A stretch of 64,000 nt of DNA from Candidatus Woesearchaeota archaeon (GCA_023898345.1 CP060218.1:1-64000); one strand, 5' to 3'. Shown: positions 25,760 to 34,481, counted from the stretch's first letter. The notes: generated by a model from the sequence alone, not told the origin. Numbers and translations are program-made.

Positions 25760-27325
25760 TTAACTAGCCAATATTTTTTGTAGGCCTGTTCTAAAACTTC
25801 TTATTTCTAATGTTGGGAGTAATTTTATTGCGTGTAGAAGTTCTTTATGTATTTCATAAGCATAAAAATGAAGAAGGTCTTCTTCTGTTGGGAAGACTGT
25901 TCCTAATGGATGTTCTTTATAGAATAAGTATTCATCAATAGTTCCGTAAAAATATGTGGGGTCTTTTCTTCTTTCGGGTAGGAGGGCGCGAAATCTTTCA
26001 GCAGTTCCTTTTTTACGGAGTATGTATTCTACTCTGCGATTCATTTGTTTTATTCCTTTGAGATAGCCTGCTTCTGTTTTTATATGTTCAAGGAGAACTT
26101 CAAATTTTGTTCTAATGTCTTCTTCTACAAGTTCTAGTAATTCGGCTATTTCTCTTTCGTGTTCTGTGCTGGTGTACAAGTAGCCATTTGGATTTTTTTC
26201 AGATTTTGCTTTTTCTCTTCCATGAGAGTAAACTGCGGCATTATTTACTTGATCTCTAGCGTATTCTGGTTCTTTATTTAGGGGGAAGTGGGAGTATATT
26301 CTTTCGAGTAATTGGCGGTGTTTTTTCTTGTTAACTCCATTTTCTTTTGTTATTTTTCCATCAGAGGAGAATCCTAGTTTTCCAAAATACAGAATTTGGT
26401 CTTTTGTAGAATATTTTTCAAGTAGTGTTTTTCTGCCGAAGTGTAGGGCTGCAATTCTGAGGTGCTCTATGTATTCTTTGACCAGTTCAACGGGAAGTTC
26501 AATATCTCTAAAAACTCCGTTGAATTGATCTAGCGTCCATGCGCTGGATGTGCATCTGAATGTTCTATATGTTGCCTCCTCATCAAGGATTCTTCCATTA
26601 TTTCCTATATTTGAACACAGTGCTCTAACATACGTTTCTGATCCTTCAAGTGCATCTTCATTTAGTCTGGGAAAATAAATTGTAGGGATAAATACTGCGA
26701 GTTCCCTCTTTTCTGGAAAATATTGAAGTGTGACTCTTTTTCCTCGACTGTGGACTTTTTGTCCTCCTCTCAAAACATTCTTTCCATTTTCAGCTTTTCT
26801 ATTTTTTTCCATTAATGCTAGGTATTCTTCTTCCTCTAGTTCTCTTATTGCTGAAAATTTTCTTTTGACTTCTTTTTCTTTTTTTCCTTCTTTGGAGATA
26901 ATCCATTCAAGGCCTTTGGATTCTACTACTCCGAATAAATTGTAATTTCGATCAAGGACGAGTTCCTTTCTGTTTGCCTGTACAGTGATAAAGGCATGAT
27001 CAGCAAATTCTTCTCCTCCTCTTTCTTCCTCTCCAATTTCATAATCGTGCATATTTGTTGCCCAATATATTCTTGGATTTAGGCCTGTTTCTCTGGCAAC
27101 GAGGTATAAAATTCCGGCATTAGAAAAACAATCCACTTCTCTTTGTGCTTCGTGAAGATAGGTACCACAAACTCCTCTTTTGATTGCATCTCCAAATCCG
27201 TAATGAAGTTCAAGAAACTTTCCTTCATAGAGAAAAATACTTTTTCCCCATTTTGTTTGATTTCGCATAGAATAAAGGTGGGCAATTTCCCTTGCTCTGT
27301 CTACGGATGCTTGGGGGAAGTCCAT
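25760..27325 (-). CDS. Possible transglutaminase-fold protein, otherwise unrecognised
   Basis: A 521-residue soluble protein. Its N-terminal 130 residues show a Cys-His-Asp arrangement like transglutaminase-like cysteine proteases: C66 in VDCFSNAGILYLVARETGLN, H110 in DHAFITV, and D125 in LVLDRNYNLFG. The Cys helix followed by a GLNPRIY strand and the 15-residue His-Asp gap fit that fold. The rest, about 390 residues, is charged and helical with no known domain. If active, it could be a peptidase or an amide-forming enzyme. No signal peptide is visible, so it should work in the cytoplasm. The fold call is an inference from residue spacing only. Confidence 0.6.
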   Translation of the reverse strand: MDFPQASVDRAREIAHLYSMRNQTKWGKSIFLYEGKFLELHYGFGDAIKRGVCGTYLHEAQREVDCFSNAGILYLVARETGLNPRIYWATNMHDYEIGEEERGGEEFADHAFITVQANRKELVLDRNYNLFGVVESKGLEWIISKEGKKEKEVKRKFSAIRELEEEEYLALMEKNRKAENGKNVLRGGQKVHSRGKRVTLQYFPEKRELAVFIPTIYFPRLNEDALEGSETYVRALCSNIGNNGRILDEEATYRTFRCTSSAWTLDQFNGVFRDIELPVELVKEYIEHLRIAALHFGRKTLLEKYSTKDQILYFGKLGFSSDGKITKENGVNKKKHRQLLERIYSHFPLNKEPEYARDQVNNAAVYSHGREKAKSEKNPNGYLYTSTEHEREIAELLELVEEDIRTKFEVLLEHIKTEAGYLKGIKQMNRRVEYILRKKGTAERFRALLPERRKDPTYFYGTIDEYLFYKEHPLGTVFPTEEDLLHFYAYEIHKELLHAIKLLPTLEIRSFRTGLQKILAS

Positions 27326-27353
27326 TTTAGAAATATATTTGAGGGATTTTTAT

Positions 27354-27743
27354 TTATCGTTTGAACAGAACCTTTTCAAGTGCAGAGGTGCTACCATACC
27401 CTTGTGAGGGATTTCTTTCAGCAGTCGGAGGACTACTGAGGGCTTCTATTTGTTTCTCTGTTACTTTGTACACATTTCTTACTCTAAATCCATATGTCTT
27501 CTGGTTTGGGTTTGCTGCGGTTGCGGCTAGCATAGCTCCTTCAAAGCTTTCTGCGGAATCGTAACCTAGAGGTTCTCTTCCTTCCCTTTGGGCGAGCACC
27601 GTGTAAATAACGTCTGTTGGTTTCGGCAAGAGTTCAACTGCTCTTTCTCCAAGTTTACTGTTTGCTTTCTCGATTCTTTCTAGCAGAGTTCCTGTTGCTT
27701 TTTCTCCTGTTCTTCCCATTCCTTCGATTGTATATGTTTCCAT
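27354..27743 (-). CDS. Hypothetical protein, unrecognised
   Basis: A 129-residue soluble protein with a Glu/Lys-rich first half and a C-terminal tail rich in Ser and Pro (SPPTAERNPSQGYGSTSA). No motif is recognised. A TATA-like stretch (minus ataaaattataaag, about 27766-27779) lies upstream at leaderless spacing. It follows the transglutaminase-like gene's region on the same strand with a 28-nt gap, but that gene lies downstream, so the two could share a transcript. Confidence 0.55.
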   Translation of the reverse strand: METYTIEGMGRTGEKATGTLLERIEKANSKLGERAVELLPKPTDVIYTVLAQREGREPLGYDSAESFEGAMLAATAANPNQKTYGFRVRNVYKVTEKQIEALSSPPTAERNPSQGYGSTSALEKVLFKR

Positions 27744-27865
27744 TTTATTTGGAGTTTTCTTAGTTCTTTATAATTTTATCCCAGTTTTAGCTTATGTACG
27801 AGAAGTATTGCCAGTTCTGTGAGATTCTTTTAATCGGAGGTTTTTTTAAGAAAAGGGGGAGTGTC

Positions 27866-29377
27866 TTACTGTTTTGATAGTTCATACACAGTATTGTTTT
27901 TCAAAAATATTTTGGCATAGTCGAGTTTGAGTTTGGAGTTGCTGTACAAAGTGAAGAGTGTTTCGTCTGCTGTTGTTTTTTCGTCTACTTTTTTGTTGAG
28001 GATGAGTCCTGCTGCTTTGTCTTTTGGCGCTCCAAGGATAAAGGCTAGGTCTGAGATGTGTTTGTTGTTAATGCTTTTTATTGTTCCCTTTCTCTCCGCT
28101 TTTACTTCGTAGCTGTATTTTCCGTTTTTTGGGATTTTCTTTTCTCCTTGTGCTTTTATGATTTCTTGTAATTTTTGTAGGGCTGCTCCTGAGCTGAGTA
28201 TTTTTTCTGCTTTTTCTTTTCCTTTGCCTTTTTTTGTCTGGCCTGCCATTTCTAGCATGATTCCTGCCATTTCTAAGGCTTTTTGTCGTTGGTCATGCTT
28301 TTTCTCTACTTTGTTTTCTAATATTTCTAGTACTTCTTTTGCTTCGTAGAGTGGGCCTATGCTTTTTCCAACGGGTTGGCTTCCGTCGCTGAGCATTGTT
28401 TTTACTGTGAGTCCAATTTTTTTCCCTATTGTTTCAAATCTTTTTTGGAGGCGTCTTGCATGTTGCTTTTTTTCGACTTTTGCTCCTTTTCCGTAGGGGA
28501 TGTCGAGGAGGATGTGGGTTGAACCTGCACTTTTTTTCTTTGAAAGGATGGATGCTATCATTTGTCCTTCAAAATCGAGTTCAAGTGGATGTTCGACGTT
28601 GATGATAATGTCGTCGGCTGGACTGAGTTCGAGTGCTCCCCCCCAAATAATACAAGCATTGTGTTCTTTTACTATTTTGTAGAGGTCTTTGATGTGGAGG
28701 TCAACATTACAAAGTACTTCCATTGTGTCTGCTGTTCCTGATGGTGAGGTTATGGATCTGGACGAAGTTTTTGGAATGGTGAGTCCTGCTGCTGCAATGA
28801 TGGGAATGATGAGGGGCGTTGTTCGATTTCCCGGTACGCCTCCTATGCAGTGCTTGTCGAGAATTATTGGATTCTTTTTTGTCTGAAAACGGAGTTCTTT
28901 TCCGCTTGCAACCATTGCTTTGGTGAGTCCCACAACTTCTTTGTCGCTTAGGGGATGTGCTGCACAGGCGAGGACAAAGTATGTGGTTTCTATGTCGGAG
29001 TATGCTCCCTTTACAATGTCAGATATAATTTCTTTGAATTCTTTTTCTTGTAAGGCTTTTCCTTGGAATTTGTTTTTGATGTATGTTAGGGAACTGGGTT
29101 TTTTGGCAGGAGTGACTTTTACTTTGTCGTTTTCTTTGACTTGTAACTTTTCAAAACTGTCGCTTGGCATTCCTATTTCTCCTTTTTTTAGGGAGCAGAA
29201 ATCTTTTTTAGAGTTATTAGTAATTTCGACTTTGCAGATGATACTTTTTTTTGTTTTTTCGTTTGTGATCTTGATTCTGTCTTTTGGATAAATTTCTAGT
29301 TCTTTTGCGTTGCTTTCGTTGAGGATTGCCGATAGTCCTGGGCCGTCATCAAGAAGAATTTTTTTTACTTTGAGCAT
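27866..29377 (-). CDS. deoA: AMP phosphorylase (archaeal thymidine phosphorylase family)
   Basis: A 503-residue enzyme, the usual length of archaeal AMP phosphorylase. It releases adenine from AMP, giving ribose-1,5-bisphosphate. In archaea that product is isomerised and fed to form III RuBisCO. An N-terminal extension of about 85 residues, typical of the archaeal enzymes, precedes the conserved nucleoside phosphorylase core: KHCIGGVPGNRTTP, then KTSSRSITSPSGTADTMEVL. I used the ATG at 29377 because a TATA-like box lies about 22-30 nt upstream. A longer frame to 29422 exists. Neither R15P isomerase nor RuBisCO is in the window. Confidence 0.94.
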   Translation of the reverse strand: MLKVKKILLDDGPGLSAILNESNAKELEIYPKDRIKITNEKTKKSIICKVEITNNSKKDFCSLKKGEIGMPSDSFEKLQVKENDKVKVTPAKKPSSLTYIKNKFQGKALQEKEFKEIISDIVKGAYSDIETTYFVLACAAHPLSDKEVVGLTKAMVASGKELRFQTKKNPIILDKHCIGGVPGNRTTPLIIPIIAAAGLTIPKTSSRSITSPSGTADTMEVLCNVDLHIKDLYKIVKEHNACIIWGGALELSPADDIIINVEHPLELDFEGQMIASILSKKKSAGSTHILLDIPYGKGAKVEKKQHARRLQKRFETIGKKIGLTVKTMLSDGSQPVGKSIGPLYEAKEVLEILENKVEKKHDQRQKALEMAGIMLEMAGQTKKGKGKEKAEKILSSGAALQKLQEIIKAQGEKKIPKNGKYSYEVKAERKGTIKSINNKHISDLAFILGAPKDKAAGLILNKKVDEKTTADETLFTLYSNSKLKLDYAKIFLKNNTVYELSKQ

Positions 29378-29442
29378 GTTTTTCTTTTTCGGAAAGGTGT
29401 TTAAAATCTTTGTCGTGCGCAATGAGTGGTGCTTTATTTTTG

Positions 29443-29856
29443 TTAGTCGTCAACTAGTTCTGCTATGAAGAATCCGGCTGCTTTTTCTAGTTCTATCTTT
29501 CTTTCAGAACATATTGCAAAGTGAATAAGTAAACATACGGAAGCTCTTTCATAATCGTTCTTTGTGGGATTGGAGTAGTTTTCAATCTTAATCTCTGTAC
29601 AAATATCTCGCATTTCTAGGATGTGGTGCAAAGATTTTGAGACTAGGTTTTCAATTTCTTCTTCTGTTTTCTTTGTCTCACTTAGAATTTTTTTCGTATA
29701 CTCTCGTTTTCTAGCGAAGAGTTCTTCTGTTTTAATTTCACTTGTGATTTCTTTTGCTCTAAAGAAAGAATTGGAGATTTCTCTAAATTTTTTTTTTGCT
29801 ATTTTTATTCTCTCTTCTCTGCCGAAAAAGAATTTTGAAAGGAATTTTCGGATCAT
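29443..29856 (-). CDS. Small helical protein, unrecognised
   Basis: A 137-residue highly charged, mainly helical soluble protein (KKFREISNSFF, TKKTEEEIENLVSK). It has a cysteine-containing C-terminal helix pair and an acidic end. A TATA box (minus catataag, about 29881-29888) lies 25-32 nt upstream of the ATG at 29856. The in-frame ATG at 29880 lies right against the box and is less likely. No family is recognised. Confidence 0.55.
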   Translation of the reverse strand: MIRKFLSKFFFGREERIKIAKKKFREISNSFFRAKEITSEIKTEELFARKREYTKKILSETKKTEEEIENLVSKSLHHILEMRDICTEIKIENYSNPTKNDYERASVCLLIHFAICSERKIELEKAAGFFIAELVDD

Positions 29857-30020
29857 TTTTTTACTTTTTTCCTTATGCACTTATATGTTTTGTGAAGACT
29901 TTTTTTAATTGAGAATTTTGAAAAACCCCTAAAATTCTCAAAGGGTGTTTAGACAACTCCTCTCAGGTGCTAAAATTTAGTGAATAAGTTTTGGATTCGT
30001 TGATTTTTTGAAACTCTCAA

Positions 30021-30045
30021 TTAGAAATAGTAGTCCCGCCCAGAT
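30021..30045 (-). repeat. 25-nt duplicate of the tRNA-Gln 3' end
   Basis: This 25-nt stretch is identical to 30123-30147, which spans the last 15 nt of tRNA-Gln, including part of the T arm and the acceptor strand, plus 10 nt of 3' flank. The copies are 102 nt apart in the same orientation. Such a duplicate is what an integrase leaves at the far side of an element inserted in a tRNA 3' end, or what a small tandem duplication leaves. Confidence 0.75.
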
Positions 30046-30132
30046 GCAGTCGCTCTCTTTGTTCGCTCGGTAGCTTTTTGACAAGTAAAAAATCTTCGAA
30101 CTGTCCAGTTCTGTCTGTGCTTTTAGAAATAG

Positions 30133-30205
30133 TAGTCCCGCCCAGATTCGAACTGGGGTCTGCGGATCCAGAGTCCACAATGATAGTCCACTACACTACG
30201 GGACT
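30133..30205 (-). tRNA. tRNA-Gln (anticodon CUG)
   Basis: The minus strand folds into a 73-nt cloverleaf. The acceptor arms AGTCCCG and CGGGACT pair fully (7 bp). The anticodon stem GTGGA/TCCGC encloses loop CTCTGGA with anticodon CTG. The T arm is CCCAG-TTCGAAT-CTGGG. The discriminator base is A. No intron is present and CCA is not encoded (the next bases are CTA), so the end must be added by a CCA-adding enzyme. A TATA-like box (tttaaaaa, 30231-30238) lies about 26-33 nt upstream. Confidence 0.95.
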
Positions 30206-30230
30206 GTGTATGTATGTAAGTGTGTATGGG

Positions 30231-30238
30231 TTTAAAAA
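30231..30238 (-). promoter_or_regulatory. TATA-like box of tRNA-Gln
   Basis: The minus-strand tttttaaa sits 26-33 nt upstream of the mature 5' end at 30205, consistent with a TATA-driven archaeal tRNA promoter. Confidence 0.5.
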
Positions 30239-30315
30239 TTTTGAGGCCTTTTTTTTCTTCTTTACTCTCTCTTATGACTCCTAAATTTTATAAAATGCTT
30301 GAGTCTTGTTTTTTT

Positions 30316-31011
30316 ATGGCGTCAAATACAGATTCTTTTTGGAAGAGTATTTCCTTAGTCTTTGGGGCAGTTAGTGTTCTTCTTTTAGGGACTCTTCTTA
30401 TGTTGCTTTTTCAGGCAGAAGGGAGAGAGATGGTAGCAGGAGCGAATGCTTTTGAAGATGGTGAGCAAGCTTTGTCGTTTGCTTTGTCTGATAATGAAGA
30501 TTTAGTTATGGGAAATCCTGATGCTAAACTTGTGATTGAAGAATATAGTGATTTTCAGTGTCCTTATTGTAAGAAGTTTTTTGAAAGTGATGCTTATCAG
30601 CAGATAAAAGAGAAGTATGTAGAAACGGGAAAGGTTCTTCTTGTTTTCAAAGATTTTCCTTTGACTAATATTCATCCTTATGCATTGATTGCAGCTCAGG
30701 GAGCAAGTTGTGCGAATGAGGAGGGTAAGGGTTTTGATATGCATGACAAGATTTTTTCTTCTTCTTTGTCTCCGACGGAGGAAAATTTAAAGAAGTGGGC
30801 TGCTGAACTTGGTTTGAATGAGGCTGCTTTTGCAGAGTGTCTTGATTCTGGAAAGTATGAGCAGGAAGCTTTTGATGATCAGGAAGAAGGTTCTGCTAAG
30901 GGAATTACTGGCACTCCTTCTTTTTTGATTGGGAGTCAGAAAGTTGTTGGTGCTCAGCCTTTTGCAAACTTTGAAAAGGTTATTGAAGAAGAACTTGCAA
31001 AGGTTCAATAA
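30316..31011 (+). CDS. Membrane-anchored DsbA-like thiol oxidoreductase
   Basis: A 231-residue protein with one N-terminal membrane helix (about 11-32) and an outside thioredoxin-fold domain of the DsbA/DSBA-like type. The active site is C82-P-Y-C85 (in DFQCPYCKKFF), and the cis-proline loop is GITGTPSFLIG. It probably makes or reshuffles disulfides in exported proteins, many of which in this window carry paired cysteines. The ATG at 30316 is supported by a TATA box (ttttataaaa, about 30286-30295) 21-30 nt upstream. Frames starting at 30220 or 30274 would place the box inside the gene. Confidence 0.92.
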   Translation: MASNTDSFWKSISLVFGAVSVLLLGTLLMLLFQAEGREMVAGANAFEDGEQALSFALSDNEDLVMGNPDAKLVIEEYSDFQCPYCKKFFESDAYQQIKEKYVETGKVLLVFKDFPLTNIHPYALIAAQGASCANEEGKGFDMHDKIFSSSLSPTEENLKKWAAELGLNEAAFAECLDSGKYEQEAFDDQEEGSAKGITGTPSFLIGSQKVVGAQPFANFEKVIEEELAKVQ

Positions 31012-31034
31012 ATTTTCAATTCTTTAAACAATAG

Positions 31035-31042
31035 TTTAAAAA
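31035..31042 (+). promoter_or_regulatory. TATA box of psmA
   Basis: The sequence tttaaaaa lies 25-32 nt upstream of the ATG at 31067. Confidence 0.55.
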
Positions 31043-31066
31043 AGCTAAGTTGCTTCTTTCCCTTTT

Positions 31067-31780
31067 ATGGATACTATAAAACAGCATCAGGAAATGGGTT
31101 ACGACAGGACAGTGGGAATGTTTTCTCCTGACGGTCTTCTTCTTCAGGTTGAATATGCTGAGAAGGCGGTAAAGCTTGGTTCTTCTGTTATGGCACTTAC
31201 GACAAAGGAAGGGATTGTTTTCATTGGCGACCGACGTGTCAAATCAAAGCTTCTTGTGAAGGAATCTTTTAGAAAGATTATTGAGATTGATGAACATTTG
31301 GCTGTTTGTGGTGCTGGTGTTATGAGTGACGGACGTCGTCTTATTGAGCAGGCTCAGTACACAGCTCAGGATCATAAAGTGAAATTTCAGGATCCTATTG
31401 ATATTTTGTCTCTTGTCAAGGATGTTGCAAATATTCAACAATATTATTCTCAGGCTGGGGGACTTCGTCCTTTTGGTGTGAGTTTGTTGATTGGTGGTGT
31501 TGAAAACGGTGCTGCTCATTTGTACCAAAGCATGCCTTCTGGAATTTATTTGAAGTACAAAGCAAGAGCTGCTGGCCAACTTGACGAAAAACTTAATGAA
31601 GGTCTTGAGAAGGAATACAAGGAAAGTTTGTCAAACAAGGATGCTGTAAAGCTTGCTTTGTCTTTGTTTAAGAAAGAACTTGGAGAGGAGTTTTCTCCTG
31701 AGCGTTTTGACATTGTAGAAATTGGTCTTGACAAAACTTTGCACCGTCTTGGTGAAGATGAAGTAAAGAAACTTGCATAA
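31067..31780 (+). CDS. psmA: Proteasome alpha subunit
   Basis: A 237-residue alpha subunit of the archaeal 20S proteasome. The N-terminal gate region contains GYDRTVGMFSPDG followed by QVEYAEKAVK, the family signature. The tyrosine and flanking residues that open the gate with ATPase partners are present. The outer rings of seven alpha subunits control entry to the catalytic beta chamber. The beta subunit and the PAN ATPase are not in the window. The gene is convergent with mbf1 (7 nt between stops). Confidence 0.97.
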   Translation: MDTIKQHQEMGYDRTVGMFSPDGLLLQVEYAEKAVKLGSSVMALTTKEGIVFIGDRRVKSKLLVKESFRKIIEIDEHLAVCGAGVMSDGRRLIEQAQYTAQDHKVKFQDPIDILSLVKDVANIQQYYSQAGGLRPFGVSLLIGGVENGAAHLYQSMPSGIYLKYKARAAGQLDEKLNEGLEKEYKESLSNKDAVKLALSLFKKELGEEFSPERFDIVEIGLDKTLHRLGEDEVKKLA

Positions 31781-31787
31781 GTCGTCT

Positions 31788-32267
31788 CTAGAGTTTCTTT
31801 GATTTTTCTTTTTCTAATTGTTTGAGAAGCATGTCGCCTAAAGTTAGGGGCGCTTCGTCTTTTTCTGAGCTGAAACTTTGTGTTTCTCCTGATGAACTTG
31901 CTTCTTGGGTTAGTGAAATATCTAATGTTTTCTCAAGCTGTTTTGCTGTTTGCAGATCAGGTTTTAGTTTTGAAAGGAGGTAATTTTTGATGGAAGATTC
32001 TTTTATGCTAGCAGCTCTTGCAAGTTGGTGCAGGTTCCAGCCTTTTTTTGTCATGGCTTTTTGGATGAGTTTTGCATAATCAGAGACAACTTCTTCTTCT
32101 ATTCTTGTAGTTGCACTGTGTCTTCTGAAGTGGTGTGAACGTTCTTGTTCAAGTTCCATAGACTTTCCATGAGATTTACAGTTGTTGCAAACCATCATGG
32201 TAGCTCCCGTTACTTTGACTGCTTGTAGGGTTTCATATGTCGCGCCGCAGAGTTCACAAGTTGCCAT
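31788..32267 (-). CDS. mbf1: MBF1-family transcription co-regulator
   Basis: A 159-residue archaeal multiprotein bridging factor. An N-terminal zinc ribbon (C4, C7, C27, C30) and a basic linker precede a Cro/C1-type helix-turn-helix (about 64-118). The latter has the typical GWNLHQLARAASIKESSIKNYL sequence pattern. The C-terminus is an acidic Ser-rich linker plus a short helix (LGDMLLKQLEKEKSKKL). In archaea MBF1 acts with the translation or transcription machinery, and its exact role is unsettled. It is divergent from the HypF-type gene, with about 90 nt between start codons. Confidence 0.94.
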   Translation of the reverse strand: MATCELCGATYETLQAVKVTGATMMVCNNCKSHGKSMELEQERSHHFRRHSATTRIEEEVVSDYAKLIQKAMTKKGWNLHQLARAASIKESSIKNYLLSKLKPDLQTAKQLEKTLDISLTQEASSSGETQSFSSEKDEAPLTLGDMLLKQLEKEKSKKL

Positions 32268-32358
32268 TTTATTCTCTTTTTTTTCAAAAATTTATAAATT
32301 TGTTTGTTTTTTCGGCAAAATACTTCTTGTGAAGGTATATATAGAAAGTGCATTCTTC

Positions 32359-33444
32359 ATGTTTATGGAAGAGTTCTTTGTCGAGTCTTTGCAGTCCTCA
32401 GAGCTTGTTCTTTTGGCTTTTGGGGCGGAGTTGAAAAATACTTTTGCTTTTTTCAAAGAGGGGAAGATTTCTTTTTTTTGTCATGGGGATACTTCTTTGC
32501 TTGACAATCTTGAGGAAGCAGAGAGAGACGCGAGAGCGCTTTTGTCGGAGAACGAAAAGAGTCTTCTTCTTTATGACAAACATCCTTTGTACAATTCTTC
32601 TTCTCTTGCTCAGAGTCTTGCTCTTGAATTTGGGCAAAAGTCTTTTTCAGTTCAGCATCATGTAGCTCACGCTTTTGCTACTGCTTTTGAACATGGATTG
32701 GGGAATTTTTTGGCAATTGTTTGTGATGGAACTGGGTATGGTGAGGACGGGAACATTTGGGGTGGTGAGGTTTTTCACAATGATAAAAGAATTGGGAGGC
32801 TTGAATATCAAACTTTGCTTGGTGGTGATGCTGCTAGTTTGGATGCGAAACGTGTACTGTATCCTTTGCTTTTGAAATGCAATCTTGAGGAGAAGATTCC
32901 TCTTGAGGATAGATCTCTTGCTTTGCTTTGGCAGCGACAAATACAAGAGGGTTTTTCCTGTATTGAGTCTTCAAGTTGCGGAAGGATTTTTGATGCTTTG
33001 GCGGCTTTGCTTGGTCTTGGCAGTACGAATGAATATGAAGCTCAACTTGCTCTTGCTCTTGAAGCTGCTGCAAAAAAAGGAAATGTTGATTTGTCTTTGT
33101 TGCCGGAGTGTAAGATTTGGGAAGAGGACGGACTTTTTGTTTTGGGAACTTGTGAGCTTTTTTGTTTTGTTGCTAAGCATTTAGGAAAGATGTCTGTTGA
33201 AGATTTGGCGCTGCTTTCTCATTACTATCTTTCTCGGGGTTTGTTTGAGATTGCTCGTCGTTATGACTCAAAACTTCCTCTTCTTTTTTCTGGCGGCTGT
33301 GCGTACAATTCTATCATGCAAGAGTTTTTTCGAGAAAGGGGTGTTTTGCTTTGTCGTCGGCAAAGTCCTGGAGATGAACAGATTGCTCTTGGTCAAATTG
33401 CTTATTATTTATGGAGAAAAGAGAGGGGAGATTTTGGGGGGTAG
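32359..33444 (+). CDS. Stand-alone HypF-type (Kae1-like) carbamoyltransferase domain
   Basis: A 361-residue protein equal to the C-terminal half of HypF, the enzyme that passes a carbamoyl group to HypE for the cyanide ligands of NiFe hydrogenase. Conserved points are LAFGAELKNTF, the metal-binding SVQHHVAHAF, the CDGTGYGEDGNIWGGE segment, GGDAA, SGGCAYN and SPGDEQIALGQ. The acylphosphatase, zinc-finger and YrdC-like parts of HypF are missing, and no other hyp or hydrogenase gene is in the window. A relative used in small-molecule O-carbamoylation is another possibility. A TATA box (tatatata, near 32337-32344) supports the ATG at 32359, with 32365 also possible. Confidence 0.85.
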   Translation: MFMEEFFVESLQSSELVLLAFGAELKNTFAFFKEGKISFFCHGDTSLLDNLEEAERDARALLSENEKSLLLYDKHPLYNSSSLAQSLALEFGQKSFSVQHHVAHAFATAFEHGLGNFLAIVCDGTGYGEDGNIWGGEVFHNDKRIGRLEYQTLLGGDAASLDAKRVLYPLLLKCNLEEKIPLEDRSLALLWQRQIQEGFSCIESSSCGRIFDALAALLGLGSTNEYEAQLALALEAAAKKGNVDLSLLPECKIWEEDGLFVLGTCELFCFVAKHLGKMSVEDLALLSHYYLSRGLFEIARRYDSKLPLLFSGGCAYNSIMQEFFRERGVLLCRRQSPGDEQIALGQIAYYLWRKERGDFGG

Positions 33445-33479
33445 GATTGGCGGTTTTGCTGGCAGAATTGAGTCCAAAC

Positions 33480-33488
33480 ATATATATA
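33480..33488 (+). promoter_or_regulatory. TATA box of the moxR-DUF58 operon
   Basis: The sequence atatatata lies 23-31 nt upstream of the moxR ATG at 33511. Confidence 0.6.
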
Positions 33489-33510
33489 TCTCTTCTCAAA
33501 ATCTCAAGGC

Positions 33511-34479
33511 ATGAACACAGAACAAAAAGAAGCTCTTCTTCATTTTGAGGCTTTGAAAAGGGAATTGGGAAAGGTTATTGTTGGTCAGGAAAGAACGATT
33601 GAGGAAACTTTGATTGCTCTTTTTTCGTCTGGTCATCTTCTTCTTGAGGGAGCTCCTGGACTTGCGAAAACGCTTCTTATTAGTACGCTTGCAAAGGCTG
33701 CTGATTTGAAGTTTTCTCGTATTCAGTTCACGCCAGATCTTCTTCCTTCTGATATTGTTGGTACGCAAATTTTCAATCAGAAGACTGCAAGTTTCGAGAC
33801 GAAAAAGGGTCCGGTTTTTACAAACTTTCTTTTGGCGGATGAAGTGAATAGGGCTCCTCCTAAAACTCAGTCGGCTTTGTTGGAGGCTATGCAGGAAAAA
33901 CAGGTGAGCATTTTGGGAGAGACTCATGTTCTTGCTTCTCCTTTTTTGGTTATGGCAACGCAAAATCCGCTTGAGCAGGAGGGAACCTATCCTCTTCCTG
34001 AGGCGCAGATGGACAGATTTATGTTCAAGGTTCTTCTTGATTATCCTAAGAAGGATGAGGAAGTTGCTATTTTGGAGCGCTTTACGAAAAATGATGTTAT
34101 TGAAGTTGAGAGGGTTATTGATGCTCAAACTATTTTGTCTCTTCAAAAGCTTTGTCGTGAGCAGTATATTGATTCTTTGCTTATGGAGTATATTGCAACG
34201 CTTGTTGATGCTACGCGTTATCCTGAAAAATATCAGCTTCTTGATGCGAGTAAATATTTGAAGTGGGGGGCTTCTCCAAGGGCTACGATTAATCTTGCTC
34301 TTGCTGCTAAAACGTACTCTTTGATGCAGGGGCGCGATCATGTTCTTCCTGATGATGTGAAGCTACTTGCTCCGTCGGTCTTGCGTCATAGAATTATTTT
34401 GAGTTTTGAGGCTGATATTGACAAGGTGAGTGCTGATGATATTATTGCGGAGATTTTAGATTCGATTGATAGTCCTTGA
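33511..34479 (+). CDS. moxR: MoxR-family AAA+ ATPase
   Basis: A 322-residue MoxR ATPase. It has a Walker A at EGAPGLAKT, a Walker B at LLADEVNRAPPKTQ, sensor 1 at MATQNPLEQEGTYPLPEAQ and the arginine finger region DRF, then the C-terminal lid with WGASPRATI. MoxR proteins act as chaperones that insert cofactors or assemble complexes, usually together with VWA-domain partners. The gene is followed 2 nt later by a DUF58 protein, the classic MoxR partner, so the two form one functional unit. Targets are unknown. Confidence 0.95.
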   Translation: MNTEQKEALLHFEALKRELGKVIVGQERTIEETLIALFSSGHLLLEGAPGLAKTLLISTLAKAADLKFSRIQFTPDLLPSDIVGTQIFNQKTASFETKKGPVFTNFLLADEVNRAPPKTQSALLEAMQEKQVSILGETHVLASPFLVMATQNPLEQEGTYPLPEAQMDRFMFKVLLDYPKKDEEVAILERFTKNDVIEVERVIDAQTILSLQKLCREQYIDSLLMEYIATLVDATRYPEKYQLLDASKYLKWGASPRATINLALAAKTYSLMQGRDHVLPDDVKLLAPSVLRHRIILSFEADIDKVSADDIIAEILDSIDSP

Positions 34480-34481
34480 AA

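Noticed and set aside
33496..34341. 281-codon open frame antisense to moxR
   Set aside because: It is the mirror of a clear MoxR gene. The codon bias here (few TTA and CTA codons) leaves long antisense frames without stops. No start signal or protein-like composition.
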